Numbered from the stretch's first letter, positions 9,449 through 17,464 are shown. The stretch: 37,691 nt of DNA from Halieaceae bacterium (GCA_003331685.1 QOPK01000002.1:1-37691), one strand, 5' to 3'. Notes: a model not told the origin generated them from the letters alone. A program made the numbers and translations.

Positions 9449-10555
9449 ATGACAGAAGGCCTCTCCCCACTACAGCGTTACCGTCGAGACGTGGAATCCG
9501 GCTCGCTGCTGGCTGATCCTGCTCAGGAGAGCGTGATGTGCCAGTTGGACGACCTTAGCCGCCGGCTACTGACCAGAGCAGCAAAGCAAAAGACCGTCTG
9601 GGCGCGCGCCCGGAAGGTGATGCGTCGTCACGCAACGCCGGAACGCGGGCTGTATATCTGGGGCGGGGTAGGCCGGGGCAAAACCCACCTGGTTGATACC
9701 TTCTATGACAGCCTGGCTCTGAAGCGAAAACTCAGGGTTCATTTTCATCGCTTCATGCAGCGGGTGCACTCGGCGCTGACCCTACACAGCGGCGCCAAAA
9801 ACCCGCTCGAAGTCGTGGCAGAAGAAATCGCTGACGAGGCCCTGGTACTGTGCTTTGACGAGTTTTTTGTCAGCGATATTGGCGATGCAATGATCCTTGC
9901 TGGGTTGATTGATGCGCTATTACGACGGGGAGTCACCTTGGTCGCCACATCGAACATCCCACCACAGGATCTGTATCGTGATGGGTTACAGCGCAGTCGT
10001 TTCATGCCCGCGATCGCTTTGCTTGAGCAACACTTGACTGTGACGCATCTGGAAGCGGCTACCGATTATCGCTTTAGAACGCTACAGCGCGCTGATTTGT
10101 GGCACGTCCCCCACGATGGGGCCGCCTCTGCGGCACTTTCAGAGTATTTTTTATCGCTGACCGGGCATGAGGCAGGCGATCCCAAGACGGTCGATATCAA
10201 TCAGAGAGCCGTCGGTCTGCTAGCCGATGCGCCAGGGGTTGCTTGGGGGACCTTCAGCACCCTGTGCGAGGAGCCGCGCAGCGCAGCCGATTACGTTGAG
10301 ATGGCTCGCGAGTACCACACCGTTTTGATTGAGCAGATTCCCTTGTTGGACCGGGATAAGGAGGACGCGGCGAGGCGCTTTATTAATCTGGTGGACGAGT
10401 TCTACGACCGCAATGTCAAGCTGATTGCCACAGCTGCTCAGCTTCCCGAAACACTCTACGATGGGGTAAGGCTGCGCTTCGAGTTTGACCGGACGGTGTC
10501 CAGATTGCAGGAAATGCGCACTCAGGAATACCTTAAAGCCGAGCATCGACCATGA
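9449..10555 (+). CDS. zapE: Cell division protein ZapE (AFG1-like ATPase)
   Basis: An AAA-type P-loop ATPase that in E. coli interacts with FtsZ at the constricting septum. The 368-residue protein has the Walker A motif GGVGRGKT at residues 72-79, a Walker B motif CFDEFFVSD about 60 residues later, and the sensor segment VATSNIPP, all characteristic of the AFG1/ZapE family, whose usual length is 360-380. It is transcribed toward rplM, a neighbour pair conserved widely in gammaproteobacteria. The 236 bases between the yhcB-like start and this gene must hold divergent promoters, but I could not pick convincing -35/-10 pairs there. Confidence 0.95.
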   Translation: MTEGLSPLQRYRRDVESGSLLADPAQESVMCQLDDLSRRLLTRAAKQKTVWARARKVMRRHATPERGLYIWGGVGRGKTHLVDTFYDSLALKRKLRVHFHRFMQRVHSALTLHSGAKNPLEVVAEEIADEALVLCFDEFFVSDIGDAMILAGLIDALLRRGVTLVATSNIPPQDLYRDGLQRSRFMPAIALLEQHLTVTHLEAATDYRFRTLQRADLWHVPHDGAASAALSEYFLSLTGHEAGDPKTVDINQRAVGLLADAPGVAWGTFSTLCEEPRSAADYVEMAREYHTVLIEQIPLLDRDKEDAARRFINLVDEFYDRNVKLIATAAQLPETLYDGVRLRFEFDRTVSRLQEMRTQEYLKAEHRP

Positions 10556-10577
10556 TGCCCGCGCTGCAAATTAACGG

Positions 10578-10606
10578 TTGAAAGGGCTCGGGCACTCCAG
10601 TAACAT
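10578..10606 (+). promoter_or_regulatory. Sigma70-type promoter for rplM-rpsI
   Basis: TTGAAA at 10578-10583 and TAACAT at 10601-10606 are separated by exactly 17 bases, a near-consensus arrangement in the 87-base gap between zapE and rplM. Transcription would start near 10613, leaving a leader of about 30 bases. Confidence 0.65.
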
Positions 10607-10642
10607 CCGCGCTCCTTTGATTTCGCCCTCAGGGCATGTGTC

Positions 10643-11071
10643 ATGAAAACATATAGCGCCAAGGCAGAAGACGTTCAGCACGACTGGTTAGTGGTCGATG
10701 CCGAGAATTTGACGCTCGGTCGTCTCGCCACAGAGATCGCGCACCGATTGCGCGGCAAGCACAAGCCAGAGTACACGCCTCACATGGACATGGGCGACTA
10801 CATCGTTGTGGTGAACTGCGAGAAAATCCGCGTTACCGGTGCGAAGCAGACCGACAAAATGTACTACCACCACACGGGTTTTCCGGGCGGCATCCGCTCA
10901 GCCAGCTTTGAGCAGTTGATCGACAGGGCGCCGGAGAGAGTCATTCAGCGTGCAGTGAAAGGTATGATGCCGCGGAGCCCTCTGGGCCGCGCAATGCTGA
11001 AAAAACTAAAAGTTTATGCGGGGCCTGCGCATCCGCATGCGGCGCAGCAGCCGCAGCCACTGACAATCTAA
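10643..11071 (+). CDS. rplM: 50S ribosomal protein L13
   Basis: An early-assembling large-subunit ribosomal protein that binds 23S rRNA. The 142-residue length and sequence are typical, with the opening [14 protein letters not shown], the [23 protein letters not shown] block and the C-terminal MLPRSPLGR-equivalent ([12 protein letters not shown]) region. An AGGG element lies 8 bases before the ATG. It is the first gene of the rplM-rpsI operon, 10 bases ahead of rpsI, and is preceded by a strong-looking promoter. In E. coli L13 has been linked to control of its own operon through the leader; here the leader is too short to judge. Confidence 0.98.
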   Translation: MKTYSAKAEDVQHDWLVVDAENLTLGRLATEIAHRLRGKHKPEYTPHMDMGDYIVVVNCEKIRVTGAKQTDKMYYHHTGFPGGIRSASFEQLIDRAPERVIQRAVKGMMPRSPLGRAMLKKLKVYAGPAHPHAAQQPQPLTI

Positions 11072-11081
11072 GGAGGTCACG

Positions 11082-11474
11082 ATGGCAACCGCACAGTATT
11101 ACGGAACAGGACGTCGCAAGACGTCAACTGCGCGTGTCTTTTTACGCACAGGCAGTGGCAACATCATGATCAATGGCCGGCCCATTGATGAGTACTTCGG
11201 CCGCGAAGTAGCGCGAATGATTGTCAGGCAGCCCCTGGAACTGACCGAGAACTCGGACGCTTTTGATGCCAATGTGACGGTTGCCGGTGGCGGCAGCTTT
11301 GGTCAGGCCGGCGCCATCAGGCATGGACTGACGCGCGCATTATTGGAATACGACGAGAGCCTGCGCGGCACGCTGCGTGCAGCAGGCTATGTCACTCGCG
11401 ATGCCAGAGAGGTTGAGCGCAAGAAAGTGGGTTTGCGGAAAGCCCGCCGTCGCCCTCAATTCTCAAAGCGCTGA
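11082..11474 (+). CDS. rpsI: 30S ribosomal protein S9
   Basis: A small-subunit protein whose C-terminal tail reaches the P-site tRNA. The 130-residue product shows the [15 protein letters not shown] opening, the [19 protein letters not shown] core and the invariant C-terminal SKR reached through [15 protein letters not shown] full AAGGAGGT ribosome-binding site precedes the ATG, the strongest in the window, consistent with high expression. A clear intrinsic terminator follows 20 bases after the stop. Confidence 0.98.
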   Translation: MATAQYYGTGRRKTSTARVFLRTGSGNIMINGRPIDEYFGREVARMIVRQPLELTENSDAFDANVTVAGGGSFGQAGAIRHGLTRALLEYDESLRGTLRAAGYVTRDAREVERKKVGLRKARRRPQFSKR

Positions 11475-11494
11475 CAGATTCATTGGAATTCCAA

Positions 11495-11522
11495 GAGGCC
11501 CGCCGATGCGGGTCTTTTTTTT
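11495..11522 (+). terminator. Rho-independent terminator of rplM-rpsI
   Basis: AGGCCCGC (11496-11503) pairs with GCGGGTCT (11508-11515) across a 4-base CGAT loop, with one G-T wobble, and is followed at once by eight T residues. This is the best intrinsic terminator in the window. Confidence 0.9.
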
Positions 11523-11646
11523 GGGGTTGCTGTCAAGATCGTTGTCTGCCCGTGGTTTAAGAAGAACAGCTCCGTTGGGCCCAGTATCAGTGACACCTAG
11601 GGCAGAAAGCGCGGGTGCCAGTGACGGATAGAGGGAGTCCGATATC

Positions 11647-11970
11647 ATGCAGTATGTTTATTTGCTGATCGCGGTCGCGTTGGAAGTGTGCGGGACCATG
11701 TTGTTGCCCGTTAGCCAGAACTTTAGTCGCCCGTTGCCTACACTGTCCCTGATTGGGTGCTACGCGGCCTCTTTCTACTGTTTGACCTTCGCCCTGAATA
11801 CGCTGCCGATCGCGGTGGTATACGCCACATGGTCCGGGCTGGGGATTTTTCTCATCACGCTGTTCGGATACCTGGTTTTTGAGCAGGCACTGGATTGGCG
11901 CGCCATCGTGGGCCTGCTGCTGATCGTGGCGGGGGTGATACTGGTGAATAGCTTCGCGCCCCATAAGTAA
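11647..11970 (+). CDS. Small multidrug resistance (SMR) family transporter, EmrE/Qac-like
   Basis: SMR proteins are about 105-110-residue, four-helix, dual-topology membrane dimers that exchange protons for lipophilic cations or guanidinium-type substrates. This 107-residue protein has the essential membrane glutamate in helix 1 (Glu13, ALEVCGT), the ASFYCLTFAL helix 2, the helix 3 signature YATWSGLGIFLITLFGYLVFEQ-type block (split by residues 60-81) and a fourth helix ending VNSF. The helix 1 end reads MLLPVSQ where EmrE has a lysine (LMKFSE). It is insulated from rpsI by that operon's terminator and inserted between rpsI and petA. No guanidine riboswitch was recognised in its 124-base upstream region. 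The substrate cannot be told from sequence. Confidence 0.9.
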   Translation: MQYVYLLIAVALEVCGTMLLPVSQNFSRPLPTLSLIGCYAASFYCLTFALNTLPIAVVYATWSGLGIFLITLFGYLVFEQALDWRAIVGLLLIVAGVILVNSFAPHK

Positions 11971-11979
11971 GCGGTAGCC

Positions 11980-12011
11980 AACGCCCGGGCTGATCCCGAG
12001 CCGCAGGCGTT
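11980..12011 (+). terminator. Hairpin after the SMR gene
   Basis: AACGCC (11980-11985) pairs with GGCGTT (12006-12011), and inside it CGGG pairs with CCCG around CTGAT; a 7-base bulge separates the two stems on the 3' side. It lies 9 bases after the SMR stop. No T-tract follows, so it may be a weak or factor-assisted terminator, or a leader structure. Confidence 0.4.
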
Positions 12012-12023
12012 GCGTATTTGAAC

Positions 12024-12052
12024 TTGCTGGGGGCTTTCGCGACCATTACACT
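12024..12052 (+). promoter_or_regulatory. Possible sigma70 promoter for the petA operon
   Basis: TTGCTG (12024-12029), a 17-base spacer and TACACT (12047-12052). It would give a leader of about 105 bases before petA. It is the only well-spaced pair I found in the 193-base gap. Confidence 0.45.
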
Positions 12053-12163
12053 TCGCGCGCTGAATTCATCTTGCTCGCCAAGGTCAACCCCACTGGTTTA
12101 TCGCACCGTGTGGTTGGTGGCAGATATTGGCAGGCGACACGTTAGACTGGGAGAGTCTCAATC

Positions 12164-12784
12164 ATGACGGATACTACAGACACGCACGAATCGGTGGCTG
12201 ATGATGGCCAAACGCGTCGACGCTTCTTGACCGCCGCAACGTCTGCGGTGGGGGTGGGCGGTGTGGCCGGTGTGGCCGTGCCTTTCCTCGGGTCATGGAA
12301 TCCCTCTGAGAAGGCGAAGGCCGCAGGTGCGCCAGTCCGCGCTGATATTAGTAAGCTTGAACCGGGTCAGATGGTCGTGATTGAGTGGCGCGGCAAGCCG
12401 GTCTACGTGCTTCGTCGAACTCCTGACCAGCTGGCGGGTTTGGTCACCTTGAACGACGATTTGAAAGATCCCTCATCTGAGGTGTCCGCACAGCCCGACT
12501 ATATCGAGGGCGATGGTAGAGCGATTAAGGAAGAATTCCTTGTGATGGTAGGGCTCTGCACCCACTTGGGCTGTGCTCCCAAGTTCCGCCCAGAGGTCGG
12601 CGCGGCAGATATGGGTGGCGAGGAGTGGTTGGGTGGGTTTTTTTGCCCCTGCCACGGCTCCAAATTTGATCTGGCTGGGCGCGTCTACAAGGGCGTGCCG
12701 GCGTCAGCCAATCTTGAAATTCCACCTTATTCGTATGAGAGCGACAGCGTGCTGGTGATCGGCGTTGACGCGGAGGCAGCCTAA
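12164..12784 (+). CDS. petA: Ubiquinol-cytochrome c reductase Rieske iron-sulfur subunit
   Basis: The [2Fe-2S] subunit of the bc1 complex, which takes the first electron from ubiquinol and passes it to cytochrome c1. The 206-residue protein has a twin-arginine-type N-terminus (RRRFLTAAT at about 18-26) continuing into the single membrane anchor, and the two cluster-binding motifs CTHLGC (Cys132, His134, Cys137) and CPCHGSKFD (Cys161, Cys163, His164). All four cluster ligands and both disulfide cysteines are intact. The Tat-like motif fits export of the folded cluster domain. The stop overlaps the start of the next gene by one base (TAATG). The order petA-petB-petC-sspA-sspB is standard for gammaproteobacteria. 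Confidence 0.97.
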   Translation: MTDTTDTHESVADDGQTRRRFLTAATSAVGVGGVAGVAVPFLGSWNPSEKAKAAGAPVRADISKLEPGQMVVIEWRGKPVYVLRRTPDQLAGLVTLNDDLKDPSSEVSAQPDYIEGDGRAIKEEFLVMVGLCTHLGCAPKFRPEVGAADMGGEEWLGGFFCPCHGSKFDLAGRVYKGVPASANLEIPPYSYESDSVLVIGVDAEAA

Positions 12785-14784
12785 TGGAAAAAGCACTAAC
12801 CGGTATGATGTCTTGGATTGACGCGCGGCTGCCGCTGACGCGGACATGGAATACGCACATGGGCGAGTACTACGCGCCCAAGAACTTCAATCTATGGTAC
12901 TTCTTTGGTGTGTTTTCGTTGTTGGTGCTCGTCAATCAGTTGCTGACAGGCATTTGGTTGACGATGAGTTATACGCCGTCAGCGGAAGAGGCTTTTGCAT
13001 CAGTCGAATACATCATGCGCGACGTGGATTACGGATGGTTGTTGCGCTACATGCACTCCACCGGCGCGTCGGCGTTCTTTATCGTAGTGTATCTGCATAT
13101 GATGCGCGCGCTCATGTATGGCTCGTACAAAAAGCCGCGTGAGCTCATTTGGATCTTCGGCATGCTTATTTTCGTTGTGCTGATGGCCGAAGCGTTTGTC
13201 GGTTATGTGTTGCCCTGGGGGCAGATGTCTTATTGGGGCGCACAGGTCATCATTTCATTGTTTGGCGCTATCCCTGTGATTGGTGATGACATCGTGACCT
13301 GGATCCGCGGCGACTACCTGCTGTCGGGCATCACGCTGAACCGGTTCTTTGCACTGCACGTCGTGGCGCTTCCGATTGTGCTTTTGGCACTGGTCGTGCT
13401 GCACATTCTGGCACTGCACGAAGTGGGCTCAAATAACCCGGATGGTGTCGAGATCAAGAAGCATAAGGGCCCCGACGGTGTGCCGCTGGACGGTATCAAG
13501 TTCCACCCTTACTACTCTGTGCATGACGTGCAAGGCATTGCCGTGTTCCTATTTTTCTTCTGTGGGATACTGTTCTTTGCACCCGAGATGGGCGGTTTCT
13601 TCCTGGAATTTGCGAACTTTGAAGAAGCAAATGGCTTGAAGACGCCAGCGCACATCGCCCCCGTGTGGTACTTCACTCCCTACTACTCTGTGCTGCGGGC
13701 GGTACCCGATAAATTCTGGGGTTTTGTGTTCTTTGCGGCTTCGGTAGTGATTCCATTTGCACTCCCCTGGTTGGATCGCAACCCGGTGAAGTCATGGCGC
13801 TATCGCGGCAACTTGAACCGCGTCATGCTGCTTTTGTTCATTGTGTCGTTCATCATTCTCGGAGTGCTGGGTGTCAAGTCACCGACTCCTGAGAGAACTT
13901 TTTTGGCCCAGATCTGCACCATCTTCTATTTCTTCTTCTTTTTGGCGATGCCGTGGTGGTCGCGTTTGGACCGGACTAAACCGGTACCCGAGCGGGTAAC
14001 TATGGATGGCGGAATGCCGATGTGGCAGAGCCTCGCCACCCTGGCCATCATCGGCGTCATGACTTTTTTGCCGCTGAAGGCGGTGGGTGCGGAGTCAGCG
14101 TATGACTGCGGCACGATCCCGTGTGACGCCTTTGAAGCGGACCCGACGGACAAGCCGTCTCTGCAGCGCGGTGCGGCGCTGTACGCCAGCTACTGCATGG
14201 GTTGCCACTCGCTCCAGTATTCTCGGCACAACCGTGTCGCCCGCGATCTTGGAATCCCGGAAGACCTGTACAAAGCCAATCTGGTCTTTGATCCCGAAAT
14301 CAAGCTAGGCTCACTCATGTCCAATAGCATGGATAAGGGAGATGCCAAGATCTGGTTTGGCGCAACACCTCCGGATCTAACGCTCATTTCTAGGGCGAGG
14401 CAGCCAGAGTGGCTCTACACCTACTTGCGCGCGTTTTATGAGGATGAGTTGCGTCCGTATGGTGTCAACAACCGCGTTTATCCCAATGTCGGCATGCCGC
14501 ATGTTTTGATGGAACTGCAGGGCCTGGCAGCCTGCTCCGATGGGGCGGGCGCTGCGGCGGCGAAGGCTGAGCAGTGCGTAACGATGGATGTGGCATCGGC
14601 AGGGGCCATGTCTGCTGAGCAGTTTGACGGCGCCATGTACGATCTCGTCAATTTTCTGGCGTACACCGCCGAGCCCTACAAGTCTGACCGCCTTCGCATC
14701 GGCACATATGTCCTGCTATTCCTAGTGGTATTCTTTATTTTCGCGTGGTTGCTCAACCGCGAGTACTGGAAAGACGTCCACTAA
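12784..14784 (+). CDS. petBC: Cytochrome b / cytochrome c1 fusion polypeptide of the bc1 complex
   Basis: One uninterrupted 666-residue frame carries both cytochrome b and cytochrome c1. Residues 1 to about 406 are cytochrome b: haem-ligand histidines 91, 105, 192 and 207, the Qo-site motif PVWY at 293-296, and about eight membrane helices. Residues about 414-436 are a hydrophobic segment ending VGA, a plausible internal signal peptide. Residues 437-666 are cytochrome c1, with the haem motif CMGCH (471-475), an NVGMPHV segment carrying the probable Met ligand, and a C-terminal membrane anchor. In most gammaproteobacteria these are two genes; Bradyrhizobium fbcH is the known precedent of a b-c1 precursor that is cleaved. 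Internal ATGs at residues 407, 411 and 413 could allow re-initiation, but no strong ribosome-binding site precedes them. Confidence 0.95.
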   Translation: MEKALTGMMSWIDARLPLTRTWNTHMGEYYAPKNFNLWYFFGVFSLLVLVNQLLTGIWLTMSYTPSAEEAFASVEYIMRDVDYGWLLRYMHSTGASAFFIVVYLHMMRALMYGSYKKPRELIWIFGMLIFVVLMAEAFVGYVLPWGQMSYWGAQVIISLFGAIPVIGDDIVTWIRGDYLLSGITLNRFFALHVVALPIVLLALVVLHILALHEVGSNNPDGVEIKKHKGPDGVPLDGIKFHPYYSVHDVQGIAVFLFFFCGILFFAPEMGGFFLEFANFEEANGLKTPAHIAPVWYFTPYYSVLRAVPDKFWGFVFFAASVVIPFALPWLDRNPVKSWRYRGNLNRVMLLLFIVSFIILGVLGVKSPTPERTFLAQICTIFYFFFFLAMPWWSRLDRTKPVPERVTMDGGMPMWQSLATLAIIGVMTFLPLKAVGAESAYDCGTIPCDAFEADPTDKPSLQRGAALYASYCMGCHSLQYSRHNRVARDLGIPEDLYKANLVFDPEIKLGSLMSNSMDKGDAKIWFGATPPDLTLISRARQPEWLYTYLRAFYEDELRPYGVNNRVYPNVGMPHVLMELQGLAACSDGAGAAAAKAEQCVTMDVASAGAMSAEQFDGAMYDLVNFLAYTAEPYKSDRLRIGTYVLLFLVVFFIFAWLLNREYWKDVH

Positions 14785-14803
14785 ACACAGGTTCTGGCGA
14801 ATT

Positions 14804-14822
14804 GGGGGCAACCTCTGCCCCC
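14804..14822 (+). terminator. Hairpin after the bc1 genes
   Basis: GGGGGCA (14804-14810) and TGCCCCC (14816-14822) form a perfect 7-base-pair stem with a 5-base loop in the 85-base gap before sspA. Only a short TTT follows, so termination may be partial, allowing some read-through into sspA. Confidence 0.55.
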
Positions 14823-14869
14823 GTTTGAGTGGTACACTTCGCCTCCCCAGCTTGACCAGTTGAATTTGT

Positions 14870-15517
14870 ATGTCAGATGATGCATCAGGGATCGTGTCGA
14901 AGCGGTCCTCCATGACCTTATTTTCGGAGAACACTAGCCATTACAGTCATCGTGTCCGGCTGGTGCTTGCTGAAAAAGGCGTCACCGTAGAGCTGGTTGA
15001 GTCGGAGAGCGGTGCGATTCCCGCAGAGTTGGGAGACTTGAATCCTTATAACACCATGCCGACATTGGTCGATCGCGAGTTGGTGTTGTATGAGTCCAAG
15101 GTCATGATGGAGTATCTTGACGAACGCTTCCCCCATCCGCCATTGCTGCCCGTTTATCCGGTGGCACGCGCCGAAAGCCGTCTTTTTGTTTACCGTATAG
15201 AGAAAGACTGGGCGGCGCTGGTCGACGCCATACAGTCATCTCGCAGTGACAACGTCGTAAAGAAGTCCGTCAAAGAGCTCAAAGAGAGCTTGGTAGCGGT
15301 GGCGCCGATCTTTATGGAGAAGCCATTTTTCATGAGTGAAGAGTTCTCTCTGGTGGATTGTTGTGTGGCGCCTATTCTATGGCGATTGCCCTCACTGGGT
15401 GTGGACATCCGGCCAAGTAAGCAGTCAAAGCCGCTCCTTGATTACATGGATCGTTTGTTCAATCGCGAGGCGTTTCAGGAGAGTCTCTCCATTCAAGAGC
15501 GGGAGATGCGCTCCTAA
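14870..15517 (+). CDS. sspA: Stringent starvation protein A (RNA polymerase-associated)
   Basis: A glutathione-S-transferase fold protein that binds RNA polymerase and modulates transcription under starvation or acid stress; it lacks GST activity. The HYSHRVRLVLAEKGV opening, the NPYNTMPTLVDRELVLYES thioredoxin-like segment, the PLLPVYPVARAESRL linker and the EEFSLVDCCVAPILWRLP helical region are all SspA hallmarks. From the ATG at 14870 the protein is 215 residues; an ATG at 14912 would remove 14 residues that precede the conserved part. No clear ribosome-binding site favours either. sspB follows 15 bases after the stop. Confidence 0.96.
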   Translation: MSDDASGIVSKRSSMTLFSENTSHYSHRVRLVLAEKGVTVELVESESGAIPAELGDLNPYNTMPTLVDRELVLYESKVMMEYLDERFPHPPLLPVYPVARAESRLFVYRIEKDWAALVDAIQSSRSDNVVKKSVKELKESLVAVAPIFMEKPFFMSEEFSLVDCCVAPILWRLPSLGVDIRPSKQSKPLLDYMDRLFNREAFQESLSIQEREMRS

Positions 15518-15532
15518 GGCGTCCGGCCACCC

Positions 15533-15907
15533 TTGAACTCGAGCCGCCCCTACATTATCCGCGCTATCTATGAGTGGATAGTGGACAATGATTGCACCCC
15601 CCACCTGCTGGTCGACGTGGATCATGAGGGGGTGGATGTGCCCCGAAGCTATGTGACGGACGGCCAGATCGTATTGAACATCTCCCCCAACGCCGTGGTA
15701 GGTTTGGAGATGGGAAATGACCTGATTCAATTCAATGGTCGTTTTGGCGGCGTGGCAACGGATATTCTCGTCCCCATCAGGGCGATTCTAGGTATCTACG
15801 CGCGAGAAAACGGGCAGGGGATGGTGTTTGACGCGGCGGAAGATCCAGATGACCCACCGGAGCCGCCATCGGGCCGTGGCAGGCCCAGTCTCAAAGTCGT
15901 TAAATAG
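15533..15907 (+). CDS. sspB: ClpXP protease specificity-enhancing factor SspB
   Basis: An adaptor that binds ssrA-tagged polypeptides and delivers them to ClpXP. The 124-residue protein has the substrate-binding domain (SSRPYIIRAIYEWIVDN opening, HLLVDV, LNISPNAV, FNGRFGG) and, after an acidic and proline-rich linker, the C-terminal ClpX-docking tail RPSLKVVK. Both halves are intact, so it should work as an adaptor. The start is TTG at 15533, the only start that fits the conserved opening. Its last 8 bases overlap the end of dolP on the opposite strand. Confidence 0.96.
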   Translation: MNSSRPYIIRAIYEWIVDNDCTPHLLVDVDHEGVDVPRSYVTDGQIVLNISPNAVVGLEMGNDLIQFNGRFGGVATDILVPIRAILGIYARENGQGMVFDAAEDPDDPPEPPSGRGRPSLKVVK

Positions 15908-16505
15908 CCGGCGCCGGAATCAGCTCAAACAACTGCACAACCCGCTGTGCACTGCCGACCTCCGCTGCTGCCAGCGATACGCGGTCAGCCTCCTCCTCGG
16001 TCATGAGACCCATTAGATAGACAACGCTGTTTTCCGTGACGACCTTGACCCGGGTGCCAGGTGTGTCAGAGGTCGCGAGCAGCTTTGACTTCACCTGGGT
16101 TGTGATCCAGGTGTCGTTGCTGCGGGTGCCCAGACTGATTGCAGGCCCGACTTCCAATTCATTGTAGATCCTCCGGACGTCCTCAATTTTTCTCACTACG
16201 TCGGTTGCCAGCGCTTTGAGCGTTTCCGAGGGCACTTGTCCTGCGAGCAACACGAAGCCGTTGAAAGATGCGATGCTCAGATGCGCATCATCGTAGCCCT
16301 CGTCTGCGGCATTGATATTGACCTTGGCTTTGGTTTCGATGCTCTCATCGGTCATCCATTGCCCGAAGGTCCGTTCGCCGGGGTCCTCCTCGATGGGCCC
16401 CGCGCCGGCAGTCGACATGATCGAGCCGCAGCCCGTTAATAGCGCCGTTAACGAGAGGCTTAAGAGTAACGCTAGGCTCGCAAGTCGATGTCGTATCTCG
16501 GTCAT
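15900..16505 (-). CDS. dolP: Outer-membrane lipoprotein with two BON domains, DolP (YraP)
   Basis: DolP binds anionic phospholipids at the outer membrane and supports envelope integrity and BAM function. The 201-residue protein has a lipoprotein signal peptide with lipobox LLTGC (lipidated Cys26), followed by two BON domains (about residues 50-115 and 125-195) recognisable from the DDAHLSIASFNGFVLLAGQV and PGTRVKVVTENSVVYLMGLM type strands. The residue after the cysteine is Gly, so Lol sorting to the outer membrane is expected. It lies 3 bases after diaA in the lpoA-yraN-diaA-dolP minus-strand operon, matching the E. coli yra cluster. Confidence 0.94.
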   Translation of the reverse strand: MTEIRHRLASLALLLSLSLTALLTGCGSIMSTAGAGPIEEDPGERTFGQWMTDESIETKAKVNINAADEGYDDAHLSIASFNGFVLLAGQVPSETLKALATDVVRKIEDVRRIYNELEVGPAISLGTRSNDTWITTQVKSKLLATSDTPGTRVKVVTENSVVYLMGLMTEEEADRVSLAAAEVGSAQRVVQLFELIPAPAI

Positions 16506-16508
16506 GGT

Positions 16509-17060
16509 TCAGTCTCCCATTGGCCCAAATGTATGTGTGTCGATTAGTCGCGCCAGACAGATTGCCAGCGCACCGTTCAAGGCCAGCCGGGTCTCAATGT
16601 TCTCGTCGATCACTGTGATGCTTAGCCCCGGGCCTCGGTTGCCCACCCAGATCGCGCCTACTTGCCGCTGTTCCAGTGCGACCGCCAGTCGCTGAATTTC
16701 CGGCTCGCCCAATGCGCCTGCAAAAACAAATGCCACGTCTCCCTGCTGCCCCAGCGCCTGAACCTGCTGCCCGGCCCAGTTAACGCCAGTCTCAACGGAT
16801 TCGATGTGGTGCTCTGCCAGTTCGACAACCGGCAGACTGGGACGTTCCCTGAGTACCCCGCGATGGAGCAGGCTCGCCAGCGCGGTGGCGCTGGCGCAGT
16901 CCGCACCCAATCCAATGCTGAACAACTTGCGCTCGTTGAGGATGGCCTCGGCAGCCTGTTCTACAGCCGCGCCAGTAGTTTCAGCAAGGCCGTCCATTGC
17001 CATGCTGGTTGTCTCCAGGTGCCGCTGGAAGAAGTCAGAGATGAGCGGGTAGAAGTCCAC
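16509..17060 (-). CDS. diaA: SIS-domain protein, DiaA-like
   Basis: A 183-residue SIS (sugar isomerase) domain protein. DiaA binds DnaA and promotes timely initiation at oriC; GmhA, a close relative, is the sedoheptulose 7-phosphate isomerase. Position between yraN and dolP supports DiaA. The start is GTG at 17060, the first possible start after an in-frame stop. The phosphosugar-binding loop that reads GNGxSA in GmhA and most DiaA proteins is here GLGADCASA (about residues 50-58), and the serine/threonine cluster of GmhA is not apparent, which argues against isomerase activity. ERPSLPVVEL aligns with the ERPSLPAIAL-type stretch of DiaA. Confidence 0.82.
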   Translation of the reverse strand: MDFYPLISDFFQRHLETTSMAMDGLAETTGAAVEQAAEAILNERKLFSIGLGADCASATALASLLHRGVLRERPSLPVVELAEHHIESVETGVNWAGQQVQALGQQGDVAFVFAGALGEPEIQRLAVALEQRQVGAIWVGNRGPGLSITVIDENIETRLALNGALAICLARLIDTHTFGPMGD

Positions 17061-17087
17061 GATGCCGTTACAGTCACTAGTTTTGGA

Positions 17088-17444
17088 TTAGTCAAAAGCG
17101 GCGCGAATCCATATGGGTTCCACGTCACCATTGGGCGCATCATAAGCGATCACATCAAAGCGGCAAGGGTAGTGTGACCACGCCGTGTGTCGGCTGATGA
17201 ATAGTGCGGCACAGCACTTCAGCTTGCGCTGCTTTGCCGTCGTAACGCTGTGGATGGCACCGCCGTAACGAGTGCTGCCGCGGTACCGCACTTCGATAAA
17301 GGCCACAGAATCGGCGTCGCGCATGATGAGGTCGATCTCGCCAGATGGGGTACTGAAATTGCGGGTGATCAGTTGAAGACCATGCTGCATTAAAAAATGC
17401 TCTGCTCGCTGTTCCCAATACCGGCCGATCGGCTTCACTGTCAT
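17088..17444 (-). CDS. yraN: YraN-family (UPF0102) endonuclease-like protein
   Basis: A 118-residue member of UPF0102, a family with a restriction-endonuclease-like fold and no firmly assigned role. The fold's catalytic pattern is visible: E18 or nearby in the WEQRAE helix, GEIDLIMRD with the key Asp (about residue 38), then FIEVRYR (Glu and Arg/Lys in the ExK-type position; here the usual lysine is Arg in VRYRG). The C-terminal CRFDVIAYD strand is also typical. The start is the ATG at 17444. It lies between lpoA (20 bases upstream) and diaA (27 bases downstream) as in other gammaproteobacteria. Confidence 0.93.
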   Translation of the reverse strand: MTVKPIGRYWEQRAEHFLMQHGLQLITRNFSTPSGEIDLIMRDADSVAFIEVRYRGSTRYGGAIHSVTTAKQRKLKCCAALFISRHTAWSHYPCRFDVIAYDAPNGDVEPIWIRAAFD

Positions 17445-17464
17445 TCCTGGTGCACTGCGCCCGC

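Noticed and set aside
11523..11646. Guanidine (ykkC-type) riboswitch upstream of the SMR transporter
   Set aside because: SMR genes of the Gdx type often carry one, so I looked for the paired ACGR hairpins or other conserved strings; only an isolated GACGGA was found, without the expected stems.
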